Positions 35,034 to 48,267 of a stretch of 64,000 nucleotides of DNA are shown piece by piece. The DNA lies in the NCBI GenBank assembly GCA_028532985.1, contig JANCIK010000004.1, positions 2,604,001-2,668,000 of the forward strand, in the 5' to 3' direction. Position numbers and translations under genes: made by a program. The DNA comes from Stropharia rugosoannulata. Its lineage: Eukaryota; Basidiomycota; Agaricomycetes; Agaricales; Strophariaceae. Positions within the stretch are counted from its first letter, which is position 1, and every line of letters starts with the position of its first letter. The notes under the pieces are model-generated. The model ran no database searches and had not been told where the DNA came from. It was given only the letters and a program-made list of their open reading frames with translations.

Positions 35034-37684
35034 ATGGAAGGTCTCAAGAAGATTTTTGAAAAGAAAAGTGCAGAGGTATGTCGAGCCCGCTTGCCCAATA
35101 CTTGTATTAATCCAATTCAAGGGCGTACCAGCCCTGGTAACTTTTGTTACTGCTGGTTATCCTAGAGAAGAAGATACCGTCCCCATTTTGCTGGCCATGG
35201 AGGCCGGTGGTGCTGATATTATTGAACTTGGGATGCCTTTCTCAGATCCAATAGCAGATGGACCTACCATCCAGGAAACAAATACAGTTCGTCCGAGCCC
35301 TTTGATTTTATTTGAATCGTACTCACTCTCCTGTTAGGTCGCTCTTGCAGGCGACATGGATTACACAAAGGTTCTTGGGCAGCTACGAGAAGCTCGAAAT
35401 AAAGGGCTGAAGGCACCAGTCCTGCTAATGGGTGCGATCAAGTACTAATGCTGAATTTCAGTGCGAAGCTAATCATATGAATTAATGTTGTACAGGTTAC
35501 TATAACCCTTTGCTGTCCTACGGAGAAGACAGGTCCATCCAGGACGCAGCTGAAGCAGGTGCAAATGGGTTTATTATGGTCGATCTACCTCCTGAGGAAG
35601 CTATTACATTCAGGGAGAAATGTACTAGGGCTAAGTACGTTATATTCTTAAAAATCTCGAATAATGCCATTGACTACGTCATTATTTATCTAGTCTATCT
35701 TATGTCCCGCTCATTGCTCCTTCTACCACCCTTTCCCGTATTCAATTCCTTACGTCTATTGCGGACACATTCATTTATGTCGTATCAAAGGTAAAGTTTC
35801 AATCGTCATTTACCACCAACAACCCTCTCACTTGTTATCAGATGGGGACTACAGGGTCCTCAGTAACGGGACAGATCAATCAAGCTCTCCCGGAACTTGT
35901 CTCGCGAATCCGAGAATTTACAGATATTCCATTGGCTGTTGGTTTTGGAGTGGCGACGCGTGAACATTTCGAGACTGTTGCTAACGCTGGTGCCGATGGA
36001 GTTGTTATAGGCAGCCGACTTGTCCAGGTCATCAAGAGTGCTCCTCCGGCGGATGTTGCAAAACATGTAGAAGCCTACTGCCGTGAAATCAGTCTCAAAG
36101 ACAGTTCATCGCATACCCGGCTCGTCTCTCGTGTTTTATCCCCTTCTCAGAAGTCACCTCCTCTGACAGTCCGTTCTGATGTCAACCTACTGCCTCATCG
36201 TTTTGGACAATTCGGAGGACAGTATGTTCCCGAATCACTTGTCGATTGTCTGGCAGAGCTTGAAGCGGCCCACAAGTCCGCTATGGCGGACCCAGAGTTC
36301 CACAAAGAATTCCAGAGCTACTTCCAATACATCAATCGTCCGTCAAGGCTGTACTTTGCGGAAAACTTAACAAAGGACGCCGGAGGCGCTAATATCTGGC
36401 TCAAGCGAGAGGACCTGAACCACACTGGTTCGCACAAGATCAATAATGCAATTGGACAGGTAATGACAGTAATGGTCACATATATAGCGAACTTACTTTG
36501 CATCACTTTAGATCCTTCTTGCTCGACGTTTAGGAAAGAAGCGAATTATCGCGGAAACAGGTGCAGGCCAACATGGTGTGGCAACTGCTACCGTTTGTGC
36601 AAAATTCGGCATGGAATGTGTCATCTACATGGGTTCCGAAGATGTGCGCCGACAAGCCCTCAATGTTTTCAGAATTGAAATGCTCGGTGCTAAGGTTAGT
36701 GTGTCATAATTTCCAGTACGAGGATGAATCTGAACAAATTAAACCGCTTAGGTCATTCCAGTCAATTCTGGCTCGTGCACTTTAAAGGATGCCGTCAACG
36801 AGGCCTTCCGAGACTGGGTAACAAACTTGTCTTCTACCCACTACCTCGTAGGATCCGTCATCGGACCCCATCCCTTCCCTACTATCGTGCGCGACTTTCA
36901 AAAGATAATTGGCCAAGAGATCAAGGCGCAGTTGAAGGCAGAGCGGGGTAAACTTCCCGATGCTGTGGTTGCATGTGTAGGAGGTGGCAGCAATGCCATC
37001 GGTACGTTCTACGATTTCATTGAAGACGAGAGCGTGCGCCTTGTCGGTGTGGAAGCAGGAGGAGAGGGTATGTGTAATCATATACTTATCGAGAAAGCTG
37101 GGCCTTACGATGATGCGCAGGTGTTGATGGGGATCGGCACAGTGCCACACTCTCAATGGGGCAACCTGGTGTTCTCCATGGGGTCAGAACCTACATCCTT
37201 CAATCGAAGACTGGACAAATTGTCGAGACCCATTCAATTAGTGCTGGATTAGACTATCCTGGCGTCGGACCGGAACACGCTTGGTTGAAAGATAGCAACC
37301 GTGCCGAATATGTCGTGGCAACCGACGAAGAGGCTCTCAGAGGCTTTAGGATGCTTACTCAACGCGAGGGCATCATTCCTGGTAAAATTTCCTCATCTAT
37401 TCAATTATTTGAAATTATACAAACCAAATATCACCAGCTTTGGAGTCCTCACATGCCATCTGGCAAGCAGTCAAACTGGCTAGAACTTTACCAAAGGACA
37501 ACGACATAGTTGTTGTACGTATTTGGCAAAGCTTCATCACTATACAAGTAACTGATGATTTTTTCAGTGTCTTTCTGGTCGTGGTGACAAGGATGTCGAA
37601 CAAATTTGCCAATTGTTGCCTAAGTGGGCAGATATCCTCGACTGGCATGTGTCGGGCCCCCCGCCCAGTGCGACTGGCCATTAA
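35034..37684 (+). CDS. TRP5: Tryptophan synthase, fused alpha-beta
   Basis: Converts indole-3-glycerol phosphate and serine to tryptophan. Fungal enzymes are one alpha-beta chain. The alpha part starts [14 protein letters not shown] and has [28 protein letters not shown] (catalytic Glu), MVDLPPEEA, and [20 protein letters not shown]. The beta part begins after [16 protein letters not shown] and has [20 protein letters not shown] (PLP Lys), [32 protein letters not shown] (phosphate loop), and [13 protein letters not shown]. The intron at about 37065-37117 must be removed to join EAGGEG to [16 protein letters not shown]. Ends [15 protein letters not shown] with stop at 37682-37684. At least nine introns. 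Full length and all catalytic motifs present. Confidence 0.96.
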
Positions 37685-38028
37685 CGTGCAATCTGCCTAG
37701 TAGTTAAATATTCGCGCATATAAATACCAAAAGTCAGACCAGACTACCTTTGATGCTATGTAGAACGGAATGTGATGTAGCTGCTCGTAAGGATATGATA
37801 CAAATGATAATGCACGTAAGTACGATTCTGCGATCTACTTTTAACTTAGTACAAACCTGGCATAAGTCATATTAGCTCCAAATGAGGATAAGATTGATTG
37901 ATGCAAAGCATCATTGTTTATGACTCGTATACTCACTCTTGCCGCTCAACCAACGCTCAACCAACTTGAACCTCTGTTATCTAACCAAACTTTACTCGAG
38001 AAGAAAGGATACCTACACTTCAAAGAGG
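37685..38028. other. Spacer between TRP5 and GCD7
   Basis: About 340 bp, tandem genes. No supported gene; it should hold the TRP5 3' UTR and the GCD7 promoter. Confidence 0.4.
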
Positions 38029-39457
38029 ATGGTTTCAGAATCTCGTGCGGCGGCCAACCGATCGGTAGAAGTTCTTGCACAAAAGCTGAGACGGCGGTCA
38101 GTCTCGGTGCATCTTTGCCCAATCGTGAAAAGGCTGGCTCATCGCGCTTCCAGACAGGTCGTTGGATCGAGAGCGGCAGCTCTAGAGACATTGCTTGTCC
38201 TACGTCAGGTTATCGCCAAGGCGCGATTCTCAAATCTTGAGCAACTTGTGGCTATTATTCGGGATGCGGGGCGGAGATTAGTAGATGCACAACCCAAAGG
38301 TGCGTAAGTTCTGTCTGTTGTAGTAGAAGCTCACTCAAACTCGTGTCTCCCAAAGAGCACTCTGTTGGAAATACTGTTCGAAAGATTCTACACCACATCC
38401 GCGAAGAATTTCATGCAGCGACGCGAGGAACTGTGGCTGCCAAACCTGTGTCATTTTCGATATCTAAATTTGTGCTGCAAGGGCAGCCTAGAAAACAAGC
38501 TGTTGTTCCGAAGACAGAAAACAAAGGCACACTGAGAGAGAATGACCCAGATGACCCAGACTCGTTTGCCAAAGGCCTAAAACCAGTTTTGATGGAAGCC
38601 ATTCAAGACGTCTTGGACGAACTGGAGACTGTGTACGATAATATCTCAAAAAATGCTCGGGATCACATACACTCGGAGTACGCTTTCATTATGATGCCTA
38701 AATATCTAATTTAACCTAGGGTACTTCTTAGCGAAATCATATTGACCCTTGGAATGTCGAAGACAGTGGAGCAATTTTTAAAATCGGCCGCCCACTCTCA
38801 CAATTTCACTGTCATCGTGGCAGAAACCGCACCATCGTTCGTTATGTTATCTCTCAAAACTACACATCTCATTAGCCTTGCAGATGCGATGGACGTATAA
38901 TGGCTAATTCGTTATCTGAAGCAGGAATCTCCACGTTCCTCGTTCCGGATTCATCAATATTTGCTCTTATGTCTCGAGTGAACAAAGTAATTCTTGGGGC
39001 TCATGTTATTCTAGCGAACGGTGGCATGTTTGCCATCAGTGGATCACTAATGGTTGCAGCAGCAGCAAAAGCACATAGCACTCCCGTTGTTGTGTGTGCT
39101 GGGCAATTTAAGTTGACACCCCTTTGGAATCTATACCATGAGTATGGAGCGCACGATTTTGGAAACCCAAGTGACGTTCTTGGATTTGAGAATGGTGATT
39201 TGGTAGACAAGGTTGATGTGGTGAACCCATACTACGATTATGTGCAGCCGGAGCTAATTGTAGCGTATGTGACAAATGAGTGAGTAATGTGGAATTGAGA
39301 CCGCTTCATTTATAACTGATTTATTCTACAGTGGCGATCATCCACCTTCATCGATATACCGGTATGCCTTGTCCCTACCTCTATTATGATGCTCTTCTCA
39401 CACCCTATGCCCAGACTTCTGAAAGAAACGTACGATGACGAAGATAATGAGCTTTAA
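38029..39457 (+). CDS. GCD7: Translation initiation factor eIF2B subunit beta
   Basis: Regulatory subunit of the eIF2B exchange factor, sensing phosphorylated eIF2. Residues run [59 protein letters not shown] and [15 protein letters not shown]. After an intron comes [20 protein letters not shown], then [20 protein letters not shown], the Rossmann-like core with [40 protein letters not shown], and the C-terminus [20 protein letters not shown]. The final exons give [18 protein letters not shown] with stop at 39455-39457. The start is the ATG at 38029 that opens the conserved N-terminal exon; an upstream exon cannot be excluded. Convergent with GUF1, with 96 bp between the stops. Confidence 0.92.
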
Positions 39458-39553
39458 AAGATAGTTGAGCGTTCATCGTTGAATCTATTCCTCCGCGTAT
39501 TATAGTAGTTTATAATGTACAGCTTGTCGTTCCGCCTGCATCACATACGGATT

Positions 39554-42500
39554 TCACTTCTTGTTACTGAGAATTTCAAAGAAAGCTTCTTGAGGTAGAT
39601 CGACAACGCCCATCTTCTTCATCCTGCGCTTTCCCTCTTTCTGATTCTCTAGATGCTTCATTTTCCTTTCGTAGTGCCCACCATACAGACCTGCAGTAAC
39701 ATCCGCGCGCATAGCTTTGAGCGTTTCTCTGGCAATAACTTTCTTGCCAATGGCAGCTTGAATGGGAACCTCAAACAGTTGTCGTGGGATAACTTTATCT
39801 ATAATCCGAGTTAGTGTAAAGGTTATCCTAAGAGCGTTAAGGGACTCACGAAGTTTTTTAACCCATTGACGCGCAACAGCATCTTGTGCCGAGCGATGAA
39901 CAATTAAAGCTAATGCATCCACAGGTTTGGCGTTAAGTAGGAATGTCATCTAAGTTGATTGGCATGAATACATGATTTAACCAACAGGCAACACTGATAA
40001 CTACCTTCACTAAATCACTCTTCCTGTATCCTGCGTCTTCGTAGCTAGCAATCATGTGAGTAACACCTCAAAATATTACTACTGTAAAAGAAATTTTACT
40101 CAAAGCTGGCAAAGCCAGAGCTTCTGCTTTTCAATTGATCGAAAAAGTCCGTTACAATTTCACTCAAGGGTAAAATGCAATTCAGGATAATCCTTGCGGA
40201 CGTGGTTCCAGAGTCTAGATAACGGTGTTCTAACTCGTCGGCCCGGTGAGTGTAGCATAAATCCATCATATCGCCAAAGTATTCTAGTAGAAAGGTGAAT
40301 CAATGGCATCAGAGCTTAAGTGACAAAATTCAGACCTTCTGGTACAATAATAGACGCTTTGACAACAGGTTCTTGGATCTCTTTGACGCGGATACCCATA
40401 TCACCTACGTCTGGAAAATCCGTTGGATTACTGACTAATACTTCCTTATCTTTATAAACCACTAAATACATTTATCAGTCAGTAAACCAGCAGCTAAAAG
40501 CTGTCCGAATATCCTTACGCTTGTACGGCACAGTGGGGGCAGTGATTATGACGTTGGCATCATACTCATCCTCCAACCTTTGTCGGAAAACGTCCATATG
40601 AAGGGTCCCAAGAAAACCAAGCCTACACCCTTGTCCTAACGCCGAAGAGGACTCTCTTTGCACTGTGACACTTCTATCCGTAAGTGTGAGCTGTACACTG
40701 ATTTAGTGCCCGGGATCAAGAAAAACAAGAACAAAGAGATAATTACCCTATTGATTGACTCCTCCAACTTGGGGAAATCAGAACTTTCGATTGGGTAGAC
40801 ACCAGCGAAGACCTGCCAAAAAGCAACACATCAGATGAACAACAGTCGCAACTTATCCCGAGGGAACTTACCATTGCTTTGGTCGGCTGGAAACCTGTCA
40901 TTGGCTCTACGCTCTCGCCTACGCGATGTATTGTGTCACCGATATGTGCTACGATAGGTCTAAGCGTACTGCATGGGAAACCCAATGACAAGCCGACCTT
41001 CAGAAGATTGTTTCATGTTGCAGGCAATATAACCGACTTGACCCGGATATAAGCTCTTTGTCGGCACTTCCTCAGGATACATGATTCCGAGTTCCGTGAT
41101 CTCATATTTTTTCCTGGTGTGGCATGAAGCAATTTTATCGCCTGTATAACTGTCATTTAAGCAGATGGAAAGCATGAAGGTGGATAGAATAACCTTTTCG
41201 AAGGATGCCCCCCTGGACATTGATCAAGGAGATGACACCACGGTACTTGTCGTACCTTTCATGCAATTAGGCACTTACCGCAAAGAGTACAATTAACAAC
41301 TTACAAAGAATCAAATAGAAATGCTCTAAGGGGCGTTTCTTTTTGGGCGGCAGGTGGCGGTATTCGTTGAATGATTGCTTCAAGGACTGCTTCAACTCCT
41401 TTGCCTGTCTTGGCTGAGATAGGCAGAATATCAGCAGGATCAATGCCAAACGTAGACTGCATCTGTGCAGCTATTCGTTCTGGTTGGGCGGCAGGTAGAT
41501 CAATCTGAAAGAATGTGTTTAGCCAAATCGTCATTGACTGCCGACTGATGCTCACTTTATTCATGACTGGGATAATTGTGAGACCTTTTTGTTTGGCATT
41601 ATGGAAGACAGAGATGGACTGGGCTTGTACCCCTTGACTGGCATCAACCTGCCATATTTCAGTGGGTAAAATATAGAAAAGTAACAGAGCCAGATATGAG
41701 AGGACATACGAGCAGCACAGCTCCCTGACATGCAGCAAGGGATCGGGAGACTTCCCAAGCAAAATCAACATGACCCTACTTCCGCCAATGAGTAAGGAGT
41801 GGCCATATGATATACCAGACTCAGACATACGGGTGTGTCAATTAAATTTAGCATATAGTCCTGCCCCTCGATGCGATGGAACATGCTATATACGATGGAG
41901 GTCGTGAAAGCTCTCAGACAGCTGATTTGAGTTTAGGCATACCTAGCTGTTTGTGCCTTGACTAATTCATCGAAATGAGCATGCGAATAGATGAATGAGG
42001 ATTCACAAATACCAGTGATGCCACGTTCACGTTCGACTTTCAGCTTGTCTAGCACCTGCTCATTCTTTCCAGACAACTTCTTCTGAATTGTGCCTGTTAA
42101 CTGAGAGGCCGTAAATTCACTCTCCCCTCTACGAAAATGACGATGTGGCTAGTGTACCTCAAGTAGCCTGTTTGTACAGGTATAATATTAGTCTGGAAAG
42201 CAAGGATACATGATATGAAGTCGTGCCTGTCTGCTAGAGTCGATTTACCATGATCTACAACCCATAATTTAGTCGCCAACCCAAGATGAGAGCAAGCGCA
42301 CTAAACGAGCACTTACCGATGTGCGCAATGATCGAGAAATTACTTTAAATGTTCGTTAGCGACAGTAATACAGGATTTGGATTGTACACACCGTATGACA
42401 TTGCAAGGATAGTCCTCCATGGCAATGTCTTTTTTTGAAATTACCGAACATGGCGATGATGTGCTAAAGAGTCTTCGGAAGGAATGTGGGATTGATGAAC

Positions 42501-42555
42501 GCCGTAGAGAACGTTCAGAGGAACGCAAGCATGCGCTATTCCATATGTTCTGCAT
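39554..42555 (-). CDS. GUF1: Mitochondrial translation factor Guf1 (EF-4/LepA)
   Basis: Mitochondrial GTPase that acts on stalled or back-translocated ribosomes. The start at 42555 gives [20 protein letters not shown] followed by more Arg/Ser-rich, acid-poor sequence ending [10 protein letters not shown], a mitochondrial presequence. Then [17 protein letters not shown] and, in the next exon, [10 protein letters not shown] (P-loop). [10 protein letters not shown] starts the NKxD motif. Domain II contains [20 protein letters not shown] and RAFLFDS. Near the C-terminus are [40 protein letters not shown], and [20 protein letters not shown]. Stop at 39554. Many introns, several with small exons. 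The ATG is 184 bp from the cwf18 ATG on the other strand. Confidence 0.94.
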
Positions 42556-42739
42556 GTACTAGAAGCCCTGCAGTAAAGAGCGCGATTTAGGATATTTGAC
42601 GCGTCGGCGTACAGTGGAATGTATGAAGTCACGGCGGCAGACTTGCGTTAGGCGGTGATGGCTTAGTCATCAAATATAGTAGGCGACTTTCAATTGCATC
42701 GCATCTACCCCGGCACTGTCAAACCCTGTCGCTCACAAT

Positions 42740-43381
42740 ATGTCTCTCACAGAAGCGTCCGAGGCCAGGAAGGCGCGTCTCTTAGCCCTGCGTAAACGAA
42801 AAGCAGGCGAACTTGTCGACGACAATGGGTACGTTCTTCATATTTTATATATTGCACAGCTACAGTTGCCAACGTGAATGCAGTGTAACAGAACCTCTTA
42901 TCAAAAGCCGAAACTTCGACCCGGAGGCCCGTGCGCTAAAGAAGCGGACACAAGCAGACGCTGACTTGCAAGACACCGTTGAAAACCGAGTCAAGGGACT
43001 TGCAGAACAGATTATAGCTGATGATGAGAAACGGAGAGCACAAGAGCTGGTATGGTCACACATGTTCAGGATGGGCAGAATGCTTAGCACCTAAACTCAG
43101 GACGTGTTCAATATTGCTCCCAAGAGACCAAACTGGGATCTGAAGCGTGAGATGGACAAGAAACTTGTCAAGCTTGAGAGGCGCACGCAGGAGGCTATCC
43201 ATACACTCATTCGTACGCCTATGCTATCTACCACGATTCTAAGGCGACTGATATCCGTATTCTTACATCAGGTCAACGGCTTGCTGCACAGAAAGGCGAC
43301 TCTGATGATATTGTCGGCGCTATGAAGGCTCAAGAGCGTCAAAACGCATCGGAGTCATTATCGGACGGAGAAGACGACTAA
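42740..43381 (+). CDS. CWF18: Spliceosomal protein Cwf18/CCDC12
   Basis: Component of the Bact spliceosome and Prp19-associated complex. Four exons: 42740-42828 (MSLTEASEARKARLLALRKR), about 42885-43048 (FDPEARALKKRTQADADLQD, then TVENRVKGLAEQIIADDEKR), about 43101-43215 (DVFNIAPKRPNWDLKREMDK) and about 43273-43381 (QRLAAQKGDSDDIVGAMKAQ). The PNWDLKREMDKKLxKLERRT segment is the family signature. Acidic C-terminus; stop at 43379-43381. About 157 residues, as expected. Divergent from GUF1 across 184 bp. Confidence 0.93.
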
Positions 43382-44120
43382 AATGTGCGCTCCTTGTCAA
43401 ATATACACACCCATGTATTTCTAATTACAGTACAGTTTGATGAAATTCAGTGATCAATCCGTCTTCAACCTGCCTCCCACGCGCATAATCTAGAGTATGT
43501 CCTTCAAGGCAATGCAGAAACATACCCGACTGAGCTAAGGTGCCCGAAATACATGTCGTATTATGCGGTGCTTCTGCATGTGCGACAAAGTCTCGCGGTT
43601 CTGCAGGGATATGCACAATGCTTTCTTCGTTCGACTCTGCTATAGAAAGCTTGCAGCTTTGAACATATTTCTATCTATTTTTCATCCGTCACAAGTCCGG
43701 CATTCTTATAGGACAGTCACTGGAACTCATAAAAATTTCAAGTTCAGAGCTTACTTCACGCACTTGCTCTTTGGTTCTTGACCTCAAAAAAAATACATGC
43801 AATCCATGTAATGGACCTCATATCCAACAATGTTGCACTGTCGGATTCCTATTAACCTTCTCATACCTCTGAAGTGTCGTGAGACAGAAGCTTTGGAAAT
43901 CCGTTCTTCTGGAGCGCCGGCCACCTTCCCTGTATATTTTCAAAATGATGATCTTACATTGGATTCTTAACAGAATGACAAAACGTGAGAGATAGTTCGC
44001 AAATAACTACTTGAGACATATAAACTTTGTTATAGATTGAAAATACCTTAAAAAGATGCAAAAATGCCAGAATGTCCTTATTGCCTCAAACAAAAATAGG
44101 GACATTGAATGTAAAAAAGG
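43382..44120. other. Convergent spacer, no gene seen
   Basis: About 740 bp between the ends of cwf18 and the WOPR gene. Short ORFs only, no domain; 3' UTRs expected. Confidence 0.4.
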
Positions 44121-45135
44121 TTATCTTATATGTCGCGAGTTCAGCATCTGAATGACCCGTTGATCTTCGGGAAGACGAGTGCCATGCTGAGGTCGTTGCG
44201 TAGAGGGTTGTGTTGAATAAAGCTCGACACCAGATTGTATTGTGGCGAGTGAAGGTAGTGAATTGCTAGAGTGGAGATCGCCTCTCTGGCCGCTAGGTCC
44301 TGCAAGTTCGTCATCAGCGCTTCTCGAGCGCGTCTTGCCTGTACGATAGATGCCAGCGGGCACGATAATCCTCTGCAGGATAGGATCGTGCTCAATGGTC
44401 GGAAGATGAGGGAGCTCTGCGTAGGTAAAATATGCGGTGATATGCCATTTTTGAGGCCTTGTATGGGGATTGGGCGTCACCCACGCGGAGTACGCTTGCT
44501 TTACTAATCCAGGGTGATGGGTTGTAGCCCGATCCTGATGTGATATGGCAGAGGATACGTGGACAGGCCGAGAAACACCATCCACGAAGCGGAACGAGGG
44601 TGCACTAGTTGTGTACAATGAACTTAAGTTTACAAAGTACATTTGATAGCGCCTACCGATTTCCTTCATTCATTGCTTGGGCGTTGTCGTAAGGCATTTT
44701 CTCGTCATAGAAAAGATAGGGCTATGAGCGCACACGTTTGAGTGAAAGGACGATATGACATAGAAGGTGGTCACCTCTCTCATACGACTCTGCCCCCATA
44801 CTCGCCCGTCTAGAAAGTTATGAGCCTCGGTTAAATGTTTCAAGTGGCAGTAGATGGATGAAGTACAGACCAGTCCAACGCTTGAGGCCATTGTCATCCT
44901 CGCTCTCTATCCAAACGAAGATGGCTCCGGAGCGAACAAGTGTGCTCCGCTCCATCTCGTTTAGACGTCGAGTGATGGGTAGAAGGAAGCCCTGACGGAC
45001 CGCCTCGAATACGATATGAGCATCATGGGCGTCTCTGATATGTAGGCGAGGATGGGTAACCTGTTGCTGCATGTTAGAGTTAACGAAATCTAGGGCGAAC
45101 ATCCAGCTTTTATATTGCGCAATTTGAGGATCCAT
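44121..45135 (-). CDS. WOPR-domain (Gti1/Pac2 family) transcription factor
   Basis: WOPR proteins (Wor1, Ryp1, Sge1, Pac2, Gti1) are master regulators of morphology in fungi. The start at 45135 gives MDPQIAQYKSWMFALDFVNS. The first half of the domain follows: HPRLHIRDAHDAHIVFEAVR, QGFLLPITRRLNEMERSTLV, RSGAIFVWIESEDDNGLKRW then TDGRVWGQSRMRE. After introns, RPVHVSSAISHQDR leads to the second half LVKQAYSAWVTPNPH, QKWHITAYFTYAELPHLPTI and EHDP. A tail of about 75 residues rich in Ser/Thr/Gln ends MLNSRHIR. Both WOPR halves are intact. Length is about 270 residues, on the short side. Divergent from the elongin A gene by about 660 bp. Confidence 0.9.
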
Positions 45136-45798
45136 GTTGCGCTCGTGAGAGGAAAAACAGGTAAGAAAGACACCCGAGAAAAGTAAATGATAATGTATAG
45201 CAGCAAGAAGACGGATACCTGATATCCGCAATAGCCATGGACACAGACGAGAGACAGGAACATGGATTTGGTACGGCGGGCCCTGTGAAAAGGTGGAAAG
45301 GCGCAACTACACGTGTATGAATCAGGGGATGGGAACAGAAAAAAGCCCTCATTAATTATGGGATGGACAAGGCGGCGAGAGAGAGTTTAACCCCAAGTGT
45401 AGCCGAGACGAGTCAAGAACGGAGATTGTCACCGCAGACTCTCTGATTTAAGAGTGGCCCGTTGTTTCGGAAAGAAGTCTGGTAAAGCATCGTTCCACCT
45501 CTCGTTCACGCGACGAAACGTGGCGACGGAACCGTAAGAGAGCAAAGGGAAGGTTATTTAGAAGCCGACGTCTGGAACATGATGGCAGAGCTCTAGAGAT
45601 GACAGACGGGTACAGTGGGGGAGATCAGCAGGTTGTGCGCAGACACAGGCGTCCTCGGATTCCAAGTTGTCGGGCCAGTGGTGGTTGCATTTAGACACGC
45701 AATCCGCCTCCATAATCAGCCACGGCATTTGCCGGGCCGTTCTCGGCAGCCCTGTCTCCATCCACCACTGCCACACAAGTGTATGCTCACCGACCACG
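45136..45798. other. Divergent promoter region of WOPR gene and elongin A
   Basis: About 660 bp with no supported gene. ORFs on the two strands at 45558-45890 overlap each other and the elongin A first exon and are shadows. Confidence 0.4.
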
Positions 45799-47105
45799 AT
45801 GGACGACTCAGAGCACCAACAGCGACGAGTGCCTTCTCTCGTACAGCTATGCCAGCGCGGTGAGGATCCAGTCCGCACTCCTCCTGCCATTCGAGCTAAG
45901 GTGTTCGGTCATTCTAGCTGCTGTGGCACACACCGAGTGTGAGTACTATCCGCTAACCGCAATGTCCTGCCAGATGCTCACTCGCCATCTCAACACCAGC
46001 TATCTTCAGTCTGGGTGACCACCTGACATACAAGCTTGTTAAACCCATCCTTGAGCGATGTTCCGTAGAACATTTATCTCGCTTAGAGCAGGGTTCACCG
46101 GTACGTTGTCTTGCACTGCAATCTCTTCTGTTACAAAGCCCTGCTCAAAATTATTAAATAATAGGATCTCAAGAGGAGCACTCCAGGTATATTCCGGTCC
46201 TTCACCTTATCGTGTTTCTCTCTCATTGACGTATACATTCACTCAGAAATATGGAAAGATCTCTGCTTCCGAAAATATCGTATGACGGCGGTAGAGCGAT
46301 ATTCTATTGACGATGTGCCCCAGGAACCAGATTCGTGGAGATCCCGCTATTTTGTGAGTAAAGGGTCGTCACTGCGTTACCTTAGTGTACGGCGAACCAA
46401 CACTGCCCTATTCTTATAATAGGCATTAGAAGAGGCGGAGGCCAGACGAATAGACGAGCTAGGAAGCAGGCTTCGTACTCAGCGAATGGAGGCCGATGAA
46501 CGTAAGAAGGAAAAGGAAGTCAAGTATACAGACCGTTTGCCAGACCCTAAACGCGCGAGAACGTCTGCATGTAAGGGGCCTATAACACTGAACCTTATTC
46601 AGTTTCGGGAAACTCACGATGCTTAATTTGTTTAGGGAATGCCCCAGCCAAATCCCTTTTCCAACGAACACGCCACGAAGCATCTAAGTATCAAAAAGCT
46701 TTGAATACCAGAGTCCTTCCCCCGCCTCCGACGTCCAAAAATCACCGTGTGCTTCCCCATAGTCCTGGTGCCGCCCTGCCATTGGTAGAGCCATCCTCCA
46801 GTAGAGTCACCGTCAAAAATACAGTCATACACCGTCGCCCCCCTACTACCCCAGGCGTTTCTTCCATCAGAAGCAATGCGGCCAGCAGCTCATCATCCTT
46901 TGATGTAACCCCCCCGGCACGATTTCCGATAACTCAGGCAAAAACATCTTCACTAGTTACCCCCAGGGAGTCTTTATTACCTGAAGATCCTACTCCTACT
47001 GCTTCTGCTAAGCCCTTGACTACTCCTAAGAAAGAGAAGGACCCGATGTCGTGCTTATTTGTACCTAAACGGACGCCCAATGGACAACTTCGGCGGGTGG
47101 TGTAG
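45799..47105 (+). CDS. ELA1: Elongin-A-like (ELA1) protein
   Basis: Elongin A binds elongin C and takes part in Pol II elongation and, with a cullin, in Rpb1 ubiquitination. The first exon from 45799 reads MDDSEHQQRRVPSLVQLCQR. SLVQLCQR fits the BC-box pattern SLxxxC that binds elongin C. An intron of about 140 nt (45860-46000) rejoins in frame as AIFSLGDHLTYKLVKPILER, followed by CSVEHLSRLEQGSP, the elongin A family region. Later exons have DDVPQEPDSWRSRYFALEEA, RRIDELGSRLRTQRMEADER, KKEKEVKYTDRLPDPKRART and WNAPAKSLFQRTRHEASKYQ. The C-terminal 110 residues are Ser/Pro/Thr-rich and end GQLRRVV. The long first intron may hide a further small exon. Confidence 0.85.
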
Positions 47106-48267
47106 CATATTTGTAATTATGCTCCAGCTACTAACACCGCTGGACGGAAGAGAGTATGTAATGGTTCCGGTATCTTATCAGATATTTCTACCGTTCTTTC
47201 ATTCATTTCTCCTCATATCTGTAGTCCCATCTCGCTGTGTCATGGAAAAGAAGTGCTCTTTTCTCTTGATCCTTGTACTTATGTAGTAGCTCTACCATAA
47301 TGTTGGTTGTATTCTCATTCACAAGATGACCGAGTTATTCAGGCAACTTAGATATGCCGGTTTGCAGTTTATATTAATACATCTGAACACGTATTATTCC
47401 CGTTATAACGCTGGGTTGATTTTGTCTGTTTCCCATCGGGCATGTCTCGCGATACTTTTTAAATGCTTGCAGCATGCTTGCGCCGAGGAGTTACTGTCTT
47501 TGCCCATGGTGCTGCAAGAACGACACCACAGATAAATATAGAGTATGTACTCAATTACAGTTTCTCACAATAAACTACGACATGCTTCCATCTGTTGTGT
47601 TGTACTCGTTTGGAATTTTTACAATTACAAGTATTGCTACGTACTATTTTACAATTGTACATATTGCATTCAAGTGACTTCTTCGTGCGGCTTCTACAGA
47701 ACATGTTTCGAGGTTGGAGTAATTTCTGCCAGGATCAAAGGAGGATCTTGGGTATACAGATGTGCCTTGGATGGATGTAAGCTAAATACACGAGGCCAAG
47801 CTCGTGAACCGCAACACACCACTGTAGCAATATATGAATGCGCTCCCATCCCCTTGACTATTTCCGTCATATGAGCCAATATAACAATCGTCACTTCTGT
47901 ACAATATAGGAATGAAGGATGGAAGAAATGATGTGATCCAAACGCTTAAAAGGCGATTGTCTAGTTATGCAGAGAGAAAGAAAGAAAAATATGAAATGAA
48001 GAAGAGTTTATGTGGTACATGCTGTAAAAATGACAATGAAGCGTGCGGCGCTGTGGATGGGACGTGTGCAAGTTGAACGGATAGGAGAGGCGGCAGATGT
48101 AAGATGAGTGGATCCATTGAACGGGTGTGTCAGATGAGGCAGGATGCGGTCAACAGAAAGTGAACATAACAGAAGGCGAGTACAATGGATCATTGATATA
48201 GAACCCTTAGTACTGGAAATGTGCATTGACACAAATGGCCAATTACACATACTGTGTTTGACGCTGG
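47106..48267. other. Convergent spacer, no gene seen
   Basis: About 1.16 kb between stop codons of elongin A and GID7. AT-rich, short ORFs only. Confidence 0.4.

Noticed and set aside
37071..37252. Apparent frameshift in TRP5
   Set aside because: A GTATGT..GCAG intron (about 37065-37117) restores the frame exactly through the conserved [10 protein letters not shown] region.
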